Below are positions 16,270-24,172 of a stretch of 33,774 bases of DNA, one piece after another (position 1 is the first letter of the stretch; every line of letters starts with the position of its first letter). The notes beneath the pieces were generated by a model. It saw only the letters and a program-made list of their open reading frames with translations, was not told the origin of the DNA and made no database searches. This stretch comes from Desulfosporosinus sp. Its GTDB lineage: Bacteria > Bacillota > Desulfitobacteriia > Desulfitobacteriales > Desulfitobacteriaceae. The DNA is taken from positions 1 through 33,774 of the forward strand of contig DOPM01000052.1 in NCBI GenBank assembly GCA_003513495.1. The letters run 5' to 3'. A program made the translations under genes and the position numbers.

Positions 16270-18171
16270 TCAATAACTTTGCCCTAAAGCAAGAGACTCC
16301 AAAAATTCATCCTGGAAGATCTTTTCCGTAGAAAGTTCAATATGCTCCGCATCCCGCGCCAATCTGTTTGACCTTTCCATTGCGTCGGTGGATAGCAGTG
16401 CCATTTGAGCGCCATTTCCTGCGGCATTGCCTATGGACTGGATTTTATCCAGAGATACCTGGGGCAAAAGTCCGATCCCTAAGGCACTTTCCTTAGAAAT
16501 ATAGTTACCAAAAGCACCCGCTAAATGAATCATGTCTAGGTCCTCTGTTTTTAAACCGAGATGGCTTAGGAGAATTCGAACCCCTGCTAAGACTGCACCT
16601 TTGGCAAGTTGTAGTCCGCGAATATCCTTTTGGGTTATTGTAATATTTTCTCCTGCAGCGGATTCTTCCTTCCAAGCCAAAACAAACTCCCGGCTGCCGT
16701 TCTCATAGAGCACTCTTTCCCGAAGTGACGTCGGAAGCTTCTCCAGATCATCTTCCGAGGAAATCATACGTCCTCCGGAATCGATGATCCCGGCTCTGTG
16801 CATTTCAGAAACCGCATCGATCAGACCTGAGCCGCATATTCCGCGGACTTTTTCATTTTCTTTTCCAATAATACCCAGTTCAATATCCTCTGTAATCTTG
16901 ACTCGCTCGATTGCCCCATCAGCCGCTCGCATACCATGTTTTATCCCCGCCCCCTCAAAAGCCGGGCCGGCTGCAGTCGAACAGCTTAGAATTCTGCCCT
17001 TCCCAACCAAAACAATCTCTCCATTGGTTCCAATATCAACCAAAAGGTGGTTCCCTTCCAACTGATCAGCTTGGCCTGAAAGCATGACGCCAACGGTATC
17101 AGACCCCACATAACCTGCCACAATGGGCAAGACGGTTACTGCCCCATCGCTAAGGATTCTAAGCCCCAGTTCAGAGGCCTTAACAGTAACAGATTGACGG
17201 AAGCCCGGAATAAACGGTGCCGGTGCCAAATAAGTCGGATCTATGCCAAGAAACAAATGGCTCATCGTGGTATTGCCTACAACAACAGCCTGATAAATCT
17301 CCTCGGGTTTGATTCTTTCTTCTTGACATAGATCGGATATAATCTGATTTAAGCCCCCAACAACTTGGGTTTGCAACTGGTTTAAACCCGCAGGGTGATC
17401 AGCTGCATAAGCGATGCGGGACAAGACGTCGGCTCCAGCCCCTTGCTGGGGATTCGTCAGAGCTCCACGCGCCACAATTCTTCCTTCAACTATATTAATT
17501 AAATAGACAACAACGGTTGTAGTCCCGATATCAATTGCCAAACCATAGGAACCCGCACTGGTATCTCCTGGTTCAACCGCTAATAATTCATCCCCTGCTG
17601 TAACCACTGTGACTTGGAAAGAGGCCTCACGCAAAATCCTGGGTAATTTTGCGGCGATCCTGCGGTTAAAACGCAGAGGAGTTTCCGATTTTGGAAGTTC
17701 AGCTACCAAGCGCTCCCAATCCGAACGCTGATCCGAAGTGCTTGGAACACTGATACATACAAAGTGCTTACGGACGAGAGGAGCAAGTTCATATACTTTA
17801 TTTTCCTGCCCAAGTTGGGTTTTGCGATCAAAGACATCCTTTTGCTCAATCAGAAAAACATCCATATCGGATTCGACAACTCGTTTACAGGCTAGAACTA
17901 CCCCATTGGCACTTAGCTCGTCCCTTAAGAATTTCTTTTCCTCTGGCAAAGGTCCGGTACGATCCTCTGGGGACAGGATCACACGGCATTTACCACAGGT
18001 CCCCTTACCTCCGCATGCACTTTGAAGATGAACACCGGCAGCAATCGCTGCCTGGAGAAGGGTGCTGCCTGCAGGGACTGTTCCAACACATTCTCCCCCT
18101 GTGCCTATAGATTTCTGAAAGGTAACATTAACCATTTCCGTTATGGTAGAACTGTGCTTTGCTTGAGTCAT
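16270..18171 (-). CDS. RACE protein, ATP-dependent reductive activator of corrinoid proteins
   Basis: A 633-residue activator. The N-terminal plant-type [2Fe-2S] domain has ligands C53, C59, C62 and C95 (CGGKGTCGKC and LACK). A linker leads to an ASKHA-type ATPase region beginning GLAIDIGTTTVVVYL (about residue 211), with LLVDIGTNGEIVL and LAGAFGNYI further on. RACE proteins use ATP to reduce inactive Co(II) corrinoid back to Co(I), as in O-demethylases and the CFeSP activator RACo. The ATG at 18171 has AGGAGG 9 nt upstream; the open frame reaches a TTG at 18240 that lacks a site. It lies 61 bp behind the DUF2284 gene and probably shares its transcript. It would service the corrinoid protein at 19934. 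Confidence 0.92.
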   Translation of the reverse strand: MTQAKHSSTITEMVNVTFQKSIGTGGECVGTVPAGSTLLQAAIAAGVHLQSACGGKGTCGKCRVILSPEDRTGPLPEEKKFLRDELSANGVVLACKRVVESDMDVFLIEQKDVFDRKTQLGQENKVYELAPLVRKHFVCISVPSTSDQRSDWERLVAELPKSETPLRFNRRIAAKLPRILREASFQVTVVTAGDELLAVEPGDTSAGSYGLAIDIGTTTVVVYLINIVEGRIVARGALTNPQQGAGADVLSRIAYAADHPAGLNQLQTQVVGGLNQIISDLCQEERIKPEEIYQAVVVGNTTMSHLFLGIDPTYLAPAPFIPGFRQSVTVKASELGLRILSDGAVTVLPIVAGYVGSDTVGVMLSGQADQLEGNHLLVDIGTNGEIVLVGKGRILSCSTAAGPAFEGAGIKHGMRAADGAIERVKITEDIELGIIGKENEKVRGICGSGLIDAVSEMHRAGIIDSGGRMISSEDDLEKLPTSLRERVLYENGSREFVLAWKEESAAGENITITQKDIRGLQLAKGAVLAGVRILLSHLGLKTEDLDMIHLAGAFGNYISKESALGIGLLPQVSLDKIQSIGNAAGNGAQMALLSTDAMERSNRLARDAEHIELSTEKIFQDEFLESLALGQSY

Positions 18172-18232
18172 TTCGTGAATCCTCCTACATGATTCTTGCC
18201 AGGTATTCCGGTTAAAGCTATTAAACGGATCA

Positions 18233-18799
18233 TCACTCAACTTGATAGGGGTTAAATAAAATAAGACTTACGCACGAAACCGTATTTTTGCCGTTATTAT
18301 AAGACATCCCACAACTCTTCTCCAATGCCATGACATCTATTCCATAAGCCTCAACGGAAGAAACTGCTTCTTCAGGGAATCGGCACTCCTCACCATCAAG
18401 GAAAGAACAACGACCACAGTAAGTACAAGGGCCAACATTTAGAGGCAGGAATTCTTTGAAAACTCTCGTGCTTTTTATACTATCCAATACCTTCCTTAAT
18501 AGTTTAGTATGAGCTTCGGTGCCTTCTTGCATACCTTCAAAATCATAGGAATCTTCAAGTTGATACACAGTTTGGAATAATAGCCCTTGTGTAAATTTTA
18601 ATGCCTTTTCCTTTAACTCACCAATTGAACCTACCGCAGGGGGGCACATCCAATTTTTATTGTGTTTACCACACGAATTTTGCTCGCAATACATCCTAAA
18701 ATTGTCATCAAATTGAATATCGTCTACTGAAATAATTGCAACTTGGTTAACACCTAGAGAGTTAACGAAAGATATCAAGTTATCAATGTTTGAGTTCAT
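18233..18799 (-). CDS. DUF2284 cysteine-rich putative metal-binding protein
   Basis: A 188-residue protein of the DUF2284 family. There are two cysteine groups: C38, C43, C52 (CEQNSCGKHNKNWMCPP) and C125, C128, C131, C139 (CTYCGRCSFLDGEECRFP), plus C163 and C176. The second resembles a [4Fe-4S] ferredoxin loop. No biochemical role is established for the family. Members commonly sit near corrinoid methyltransferase genes, so electron delivery to the RACE activator is a reasonable but unproven idea. GAGAGGAG is 8 nt before the ATG. A strong bidirectional terminator separates it from the methyltransferase gene ahead. Confidence 0.8.
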   Translation of the reverse strand: MNSNIDNLISFVNSLGVNQVAIISVDDIQFDDNFRMYCEQNSCGKHNKNWMCPPAVGSIGELKEKALKFTQGLLFQTVYQLEDSYDFEGMQEGTEAHTKLLRKVLDSIKSTRVFKEFLPLNVGPCTYCGRCSFLDGEECRFPEEAVSSVEAYGIDVMALEKSCGMSYNNGKNTVSCVSLILFNPYQVE

Positions 18800-18845
18800 T
18801 ATTGTAACTCCTCTCGACTAAAGCATTGCTCAAAAACCTAATAGG

Positions 18846-18881
18846 AAAAAGACCCCCGAAGTCGGACTTCGGAGGCTTTTT
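18846..18881. terminator. bidirectional terminator between methyltransferase and DUF2284 genes
   Basis: A 10-bp stem (18853-18862 with 18866-18875, one mismatch) with a CGG loop, followed by TTTTT on the plus strand and also preceded by AAAAA, giving a T-run on the minus strand. It lies between the DUF2284 start and the methyltransferase stop. Leftward transcripts from the methyltransferase operon would end here, making DUF2284-RACE a separate unit or a read-through product. Confidence 0.8.
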
Positions 18882-18925
18882 AGATACTAACCGAAAAAAC
18901 TATCTGATTGGCTTCAACAATACAT

Positions 18926-19903
18926 TTAGAACATATCTTTGCTCATTTTATCGATGGCTTCACTTACCGTATCGTATACACCTGGGAAGGAACTAAAACC
19001 TAACCCCTGAGTTAAACAAGGAATAAAGTATAACTTTCCGCAATTTTTGCAAGCTCTCTCAACTTCTCTGGCAGCGATTTCAGGTGTCCAAGCCGGGAAA
19101 TCAACCGTACCACTATCGATATCTCCCATGAAGCTAATTTGTTTGCCGTATTTTTCGATAAGCTCTGGGGTATTGTTGGTTGTCATGACCCCCTGCCAGA
19201 TATCGATTCCCATTTCGATCATAAAGGGAACCAGGTTAGCTGCGTAGGAGTCACTGTGATGCACAATCAATTCAACACCGTTAGCTTTATAGAAGGCATA
19301 AATTTTCTTGTAAGCCGGTAAAAAGAACTCTTCAAACATGGCCGGTGAAATGAAGGACGATTTTTGGCTGCCCCAGTCGTCATGATGAAATAATGCATCG
19401 GGATGGAGGCGGTCAATCAATACTTTGGCCAAGGCTAACTCATATTCTGTAAGGTAATCGATAAGCTCATGCATGGCTTCAGGTTCTTCATAGAGTGCCA
19501 TTAAGGCATCTTCCATACTCATAAGGTGATGTGTCATTTCAAAGATACCCGGTGCAACAAACGCTGTGACAAATTTGTCGTTGCGGTCGATAGAATTGGC
19601 ATGTGCTACAGCTGCAGCCCAAGCCTCGTCCGACGATTCAATCGATGGTGCCTTAACGTATTTTCTCCATTCGGTGATATCCTTTAATACCTTGTGTTCT
19701 TCGTCATGCACAGGGAACTGACCGAGCTGACCTTCCGGCCATCTGAAGGTGATGCCCCAATCAGTCTTCAATTCCGAACCTGGTACTGTCATAAACTTTA
19801 TTGGCATCTCCAGGATTATATCCATAAATTCATACTGATTGACAAAGCGGTCTGGATTTCCACCTTTAATTGTTTCCATTAAGTTCTGTCTCTTAGTTAA
19901 CAT
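18926..19903 (-). CDS. UroD-family methyltransferase (corrinoid methyltransferase I candidate)
   Basis: A 325-residue TIM-barrel protein of the uroporphyrinogen decarboxylase superfamily, in the branch of MtaA, CmuA and O-demethylase methyltransferases. Visible segments are HHDDWGSQKSSFISP (173-187), VHHSDSYAANL (214-224), GDIDSGTV (260-267) and a late Cys296 (YFIPCLTQG). The HxC zinc site of MtaA is here HHSD, with Ser/Asp in place of the Cys, so metal binding is altered from MtaA. In this context, directly behind a corrinoid protein and a methyl-THF methyltransferase, it most likely moves a methyl group from an outside substrate to the corrinoid. It is unlikely to be the haem enzyme. The substrate is unknown. 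GGAGGG precedes the ATG. Confidence 0.85.
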   Translation of the reverse strand: MLTKRQNLMETIKGGNPDRFVNQYEFMDIILEMPIKFMTVPGSELKTDWGITFRWPEGQLGQFPVHDEEHKVLKDITEWRKYVKAPSIESSDEAWAAAVAHANSIDRNDKFVTAFVAPGIFEMTHHLMSMEDALMALYEEPEAMHELIDYLTEYELALAKVLIDRLHPDALFHHDDWGSQKSSFISPAMFEEFFLPAYKKIYAFYKANGVELIVHHSDSYAANLVPFMIEMGIDIWQGVMTTNNTPELIEKYGKQISFMGDIDSGTVDFPAWTPEIAAREVERACKNCGKLYFIPCLTQGLGFSSFPGVYDTVSEAIDKMSKDMF

Positions 19904-19933
19904 AACGACGCCCTCCTTCTTTTATGCTTTTTT

Positions 19934-20566
19934 TCAAGCACTTACCAGTTCTTTAGCTTTTACAGCAGCACTTCCTGCATCGGGAGCAAAACCATCAGCA
20001 CCGATTTCATCGGCCATCTCTTGTGTTACAGGCGCACCGCCAACGATGACTTTGAACCCTGTTAATCCGCTGTCCTTAAGCTGTTGAACAGTTTCCTTCA
20101 TTGCCGGCATGGTGGACGTAAGAAGACCTGAACAGGCAACCAACGTTACATTGTCATTCTCTCTGATGGCATTCGCAAACTTTTCCGCAGAAACGTCTAC
20201 GCCAAGGTCGATCATTTTAAATCCGACACTTTCGATCATCATGGAAACGAGGTTTTTGCCGATGTCGTGAAGATCCCCTTGAACTGTGCCAATCACGCAT
20301 GTACCCAAAGAGGAAGTGGCCTCGCCTGTGAGAAGAGGTTTTAATACTTCGACACCCTTGGACATAGCTTTAGCCGCCATCAACATTTCTGGTACGAAAA
20401 GTTCTCCAGTGGAAAATTTGTCACCGACAACGCCCATTGATTCAATCATACCCTGAAGAATATCTCCAGCTTGGTTTCCTTCATCTAGAGCTTCCTGGAC
20501 CAAACCCGCAACCAGTTTAGCTTTCCCTGTTTCTACCTTAGCTTTTACTTCTTCAATCTTTGACAT
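19934..20566 (-). CDS. methyltransferase corrinoid protein
   Basis: A 210-residue B12-binding protein. The helical cap domain fills residues 1-80. The base-off/His-on signature DLHDIG is at 98-103, with His100 as lower cobalt ligand, then SGLLTSTM and VGGAPVT of the Rossmann-like B12 domain. It carries the methyl group between the substrate methyltransferase (30 bp downstream) and the methyl-THF methyltransferase (upstream). GGAGG precedes the ATG. It belongs to the MtbC/MttC/OdmA-like group. Confidence 0.93.
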   Translation of the reverse strand: MSKIEEVKAKVETGKAKLVAGLVQEALDEGNQAGDILQGMIESMGVVGDKFSTGELFVPEMLMAAKAMSKGVEVLKPLLTGEATSSLGTCVIGTVQGDLHDIGKNLVSMMIESVGFKMIDLGVDVSAEKFANAIRENDNVTLVACSGLLTSTMPAMKETVQQLKDSGLTGFKVIVGGAPVTQEMADEIGADGFAPDAGSAAVKAKELVSA

Positions 20567-20606
20567 TTTTAATTCCTCCTAATAATTTGATCATACATAA
20601 TTATTA

Positions 20607-21410
20607 TTATTTTTTTACACCAAATTTATCTTCTCTATAGGCTCCAATGTATTCCATGCAATATTCGTCCTCTCCTAAGAGTGCCTCCGTGGCATAGATC
20701 ATGCCCATCATATCTCTGTTTAAGGGGTCGATGATTGCACTATCCATCCCTGCGTTCATCGCTAGAACGATAAAGGCCTGGTTAACGAGTTTTCTGGCAG
20801 GAAGATTATAGGAAATATTGCTTGCTCCCCCTGTTATATGGATTGTAGGATACTGCGCTTTGATCTCCTTGATTACTTCTACTACATTGTTAATGCCGAC
20901 TTCCGAGGTGCAAAGCATCTGCACCAAGGGATCAATGTGTAAGCGAGAGGGATCAATGTTATATTCTTTAGCCTTTTTCATAATACTCGTAAAAACTTCC
21001 AGACTCTTTTCCGCATTCTGAGGAATTCCTGTGTCATCGCATAAGAGGGCGGCACATTCCCATTTTGTATCAGCTATCAATGGAAATACGACCTCAACCT
21101 TGTCGCCTTCCATAGAGACCGAATTGATAAGACCGGGCTTGTTGCAGTACTTAATCGCTTCTGCAAAGATACGTACATTAGGGCTATCGATTGCAATGGG
21201 GGTATCTGTTACCTCCTGTACCAGGTCGATAAGCCACTTTAGGGTTTCGAGTTCAAGGCTGTCTTCAACTGATGCACACACGTCGATAAAATTAGCTCCA
21301 GCCTCTGCCTGAACCTTAGCCAGATTCCGGATAAAGTCCGCATCCTTTGCAGCGATTGCTTTGCCTACGGAAGGAATTGTACCATTAATTTTTTCACCAA
21401 TAATTATCAT
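20607..21410 (-). CDS. methyltetrahydrofolate:corrinoid methyltransferase (MTR, methyltransferase II)
   Basis: A 267-residue TIM barrel of the pterin-binding family, the size of AcsE. Motifs include NFIDVCAS, AIDSPN, INSVSME, DPLVQM and GGASNISYNLPAR, where the Asn of the last is the pterin contact in this family. It would pass the methyl group from methyl-cobalamin on the neighbouring corrinoid protein to tetrahydrofolate, or back. The ATG at 21410 has GGAGG 10 nt upstream; an ATG at 21434 lies ahead of that site. It is first of a three-gene operon with the corrinoid protein and UroD-type methyltransferase. Confidence 0.92.
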   Translation of the reverse strand: MIIIGEKINGTIPSVGKAIAAKDADFIRNLAKVQAEAGANFIDVCASVEDSLELETLKWLIDLVQEVTDTPIAIDSPNVRIFAEAIKYCNKPGLINSVSMEGDKVEVVFPLIADTKWECAALLCDDTGIPQNAEKSLEVFTSIMKKAKEYNIDPSRLHIDPLVQMLCTSEVGINNVVEVIKEIKAQYPTIHITGGASNISYNLPARKLVNQAFIVLAMNAGMDSAIIDPLNRDMMGMIYATEALLGEDEYCMEYIGAYREDKFGVKK

Positions 21411-21434
21411 GATCCGCCAACCTCCATTTGTCAT

Positions 21435-21655
21435 TTTAAGTTAAATTAATCATATTTTTTTCATCTTTTAAGATATAAACAAATTGCCTTTTGGGATAAA
21501 ATAAATACAACTAACTTAATCCCTTTCTTTTTTCAGTTTAGCCTGTATATATTATAAAATTCGGTTTTTTTAAAATTATCCCTTTGTTCAACTTTACAAA
21601 ATATTAGAGATAAAATGTACATCGTGCACTTTTCCTAAAAGATAAGGAGGTTTTT
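21435..21655. promoter_or_regulatory. divergent promoter region of methyltransferase operon and PucR regulator
   Basis: AT-rich 221 bp. On the minus strand a perfect TATAAT (21551-21556) has no good -35, which suits an activator-dependent promoter and gives a leader of about 130 nt before the MTR start. On the plus strand, TTCAAC with an 18-bp spacer to TAAAAT (about 21588-21617) could serve the regulator. The GTACATCGTGCAC dyad near 21618-21632 lies in the regulator's leader. Confidence 0.4.
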
Positions 21656-22933
21656 ATGGAATATAATTCTCTTCTAGCTAATTATTCCCTGAAGTTAATT
21701 AAAGTGCTCAGTGAAGAATCAGGTCTGCAAGCCCTTGTCGATCTAGGGTATGAAATGCTGGGTAACCCTTTTACAATAACTGACTTAAGCGTCAAGCTTC
21801 TTGCTTCAACCGGTAAAACCAAGGTAACCGACGATCCCGTCTGGAATGAACTGAAAGTTAATAATAACTTTATCTTTCAGACCTATTCCTATTATGTGAG
21901 GAATCGTCTATTTAACGAGATAGCAATCAATGACACACCTTTTTACTGGTCAGATCCGTATTGCAAATACCCCAGACTGATCGGAAAGATTCAAATTAAC
22001 AATAAAAATGTTGCTGTTATAGTAGTTTGCGCCCATAACCGTGATTTTAAAGAAAGTGACGAGGCATTGGTCTCTCTCCTTTGCGATGTCATTTCCATCG
22101 AGTTGCAAAAAACTAAATATATTCATTTCTCACAAGGACTGCTACATCAACACTTTCTACACGACTTGCTCGATGGCAAGTTTGAAGACGAACGATTAAT
22201 CGCTGAACGCATGAAAATCTTAAGCCTAAAGTTCAAGAGCAAGCTGTTTGTCATAAGTCTTAATATACAAAACCTGGATAGTTCAATTTCGACTCTTCCT
22301 TATTTGCGGGATGAAATTGAAAAAAAAATAGTTAACTCAAAAGCATTAATCTATAATCATACTGTCGTAATACTCGCTAGTTGTGAAAATGAAATCCACT
22401 TTTTAGAGATTGAATTAAAGGCTTTAAAAGAATTTCTAAAAACAAATAACCTGCAGGCAGGAATCAGTCGCTCATTTTCAAAATTAGCTGATACCAAGTT
22501 ATACTTTTCTGAATCAATAGAGGTAATCAACCTTGGAAATATTTTAAATAAAGAGAAATATTTTTTTAAGTATGATGATTATATTATTTTTGATTTAATA
22601 AATCGTTATCCCTCTGCCGATAAATGTAAACACTTAATTCACCGTTCGTTGATAAAGCTCATTGAATATGATAAAGAAAATGGTACGGAATACGTGCGTA
22701 GTTTTTATACTTATCTCTTGAATTTTAAAAACATTAAGGAATCAGCTGCTATCATAAACATTCATCGCAACACCATGTTTCACCGGATTGAAAAGATAGA
22801 AAGTCTTTTGAATGTTGATTTAAACAACGGCGATGTCTTATTTCAACTATATCTTTCGTATAAAATTCTGGAGTTTTTAAAATTACATAGTCCTGATACT
22901 ATACAAACGATTACTCCCACTGCCCCCTTATAA
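21656..22933 (+). CDS. PucR/CdaR-type transcriptional regulator
   Basis: A 425-residue regulator. The N-terminal half looks like a GAF-type sensory domain, the middle a GGDEF-like PucR fold, and the C-terminus has the HTH_30 segment NFKNIKESAAIINIHRNTMF (about residues 357-376) followed by HRIEKIESLLNV. PucR-type proteins usually activate adjacent catabolic genes when a substrate is sensed. Its gene diverges from the MTR-corrinoid-methyltransferase operon and converges on the MFS gene with only 5 bp between stops, so it is the natural regulator of the block. AAGGAGG precedes the ATG. Confidence 0.85.
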   Translation: MEYNSLLANYSLKLIKVLSEESGLQALVDLGYEMLGNPFTITDLSVKLLASTGKTKVTDDPVWNELKVNNNFIFQTYSYYVRNRLFNEIAINDTPFYWSDPYCKYPRLIGKIQINNKNVAVIVVCAHNRDFKESDEALVSLLCDVISIELQKTKYIHFSQGLLHQHFLHDLLDGKFEDERLIAERMKILSLKFKSKLFVISLNIQNLDSSISTLPYLRDEIEKKIVNSKALIYNHTVVILASCENEIHFLEIELKALKEFLKTNNLQAGISRSFSKLADTKLYFSESIEVINLGNILNKEKYFFKYDDYIIFDLINRYPSADKCKHLIHRSLIKLIEYDKENGTEYVRSFYTYLLNFKNIKESAAIINIHRNTMFHRIEKIESLLNVDLNNGDVLFQLYLSYKILEFLKLHSPDTIQTITPTAPL

Positions 22934-22938
22934 GTAGA

Positions 22939-24150
22939 TTAGTTGTGGTTAGGCTTAGCACGAGCTTTGACACCAAGTTCAGGCAGAAAGAGAGTTACGA
23001 GCCCGAATAAAGCAAAGAATAAACTGCTTATTCCGAAAAGGATGTTAAAACTTGTACCGGCCAAGGGTGTGATAACGAAAGCAGGAATCATAAAAGCACC
23101 GAAAAGTTGAAGGGTAGCGATCAATCCACCGGCAGTTCCTGCATAGGTAGGGCCTATTTCCGCAAGCAGCATAGGAAACGCCATTAGCAACGGCAAACTT
23201 ACTCCCATTAATATCCCCAGAACAAAGAGGGTTAGCCACATAACCGGCCCCGTCGGTACAATCCAAGATGCGTACATAACGACTGCCCCTAGTATAGCTG
23301 CCGGAGCTAAAAAGGGCTTAATTAGACCAATACGATCAGACATAGCCGGGCCTACAATCGAGCCGACCATAGTCCCAATCGTTACAATCGCAGCCAGTAA
23401 TCCGGCTGTTACCGGATCCACACCGCGTACAGCGTTGAGAGCATTAGGGAAAAATCCATTGAATGCCATATTAGTTCCCATGAAAAGCATCAAGCCTAGG
23501 CCGACGAGCCAAACTCTTTTACTCTTGACGACGACACCTATATACTTGCTTATGGGCATTCTCGGCATCTCTGGCGCGCCTTCAGGTTTATTCTTAATCA
23601 ATATAAGCCAAGCAATATAGACTAACAGCATAGAAATCCCAGCCGTTACGAAGGCACTTTTAGTCGTGGGGAACAGCGCAGAGGTTGCTAATGCGACGGT
23701 TATCCCAGTGGCTGCGGATGAAAAGTAGATCCCCATGGCACTCCCCATCTTCTCCCTCGGAAACCACGCTCCCAACAACTTAGCTGCATTAGCATTTAAA
23801 AGTGCAGAACTAAGTCCCGCCAATACCATCAAACTAAACAAAGATGCAAAGTCTGTAGCCAGATAACGGAAATACACTCCTACTACAGAAAAAGCAAATC
23901 CTACAGCGACTACTTTCTTTACTCCGAACCGATCTGCGAGTGAACCTGCCACTAGACTGAGGAACACCGAAGGCAACATAGGGGCAGACATAATCAACGC
24001 AAACTGGGATGAGGTTAGCTGTAATTCCGGGATAATTCTAAATGCCAGAGCGGAAATTTGAAATTGAGGAAGGCTTCCAATAAACATAGCCAGCCACATT
24101 ACGCATAAAATCACCCAACGATAAGGGGATGGTTTTGGTAAATCATTCAA
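22939..24150 (-). CDS. MFS transporter, CynX/NimT-like
   Basis: A 403-residue major facilitator protein with 12 membrane helices. Motif A is seen as GSLADRFGVKKVV after TM2, and the second-half equivalent is GPAMSDRIGLIKPFL. It probably imports the substrate or exports the product of the methyltransferase system. Its ATG is 22 bp after the metF stop, so the two are co-transcribed. The nearest Shine-Dalgarno (GGGAGG) is about 14 nt upstream, longer than usual, which suggests translation depends partly on coupling to metF. Confidence 0.85.
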   Translation of the reverse strand: MNDLPKPSPYRWVILCVMWLAMFIGSLPQFQISALAFRIIPELQLTSSQFALIMSAPMLPSVFLSLVAGSLADRFGVKKVVAVGFAFSVVGVYFRYLATDFASLFSLMVLAGLSSALLNANAAKLLGAWFPREKMGSAMGIYFSSAATGITVALATSALFPTTKSAFVTAGISMLLVYIAWLILIKNKPEGAPEMPRMPISKYIGVVVKSKRVWLVGLGLMLFMGTNMAFNGFFPNALNAVRGVDPVTAGLLAAIVTIGTMVGSIVGPAMSDRIGLIKPFLAPAAILGAVVMYASWIVPTGPVMWLTLFVLGILMGVSLPLLMAFPMLLAEIGPTYAGTAGGLIATLQLFGAFMIPAFVITPLAGTSFNILFGISSLFFALFGLVTLFLPELGVKARAKPNHN

Positions 24151-24172
24151 ATGAGCGATCCCTCCCTTTCTT

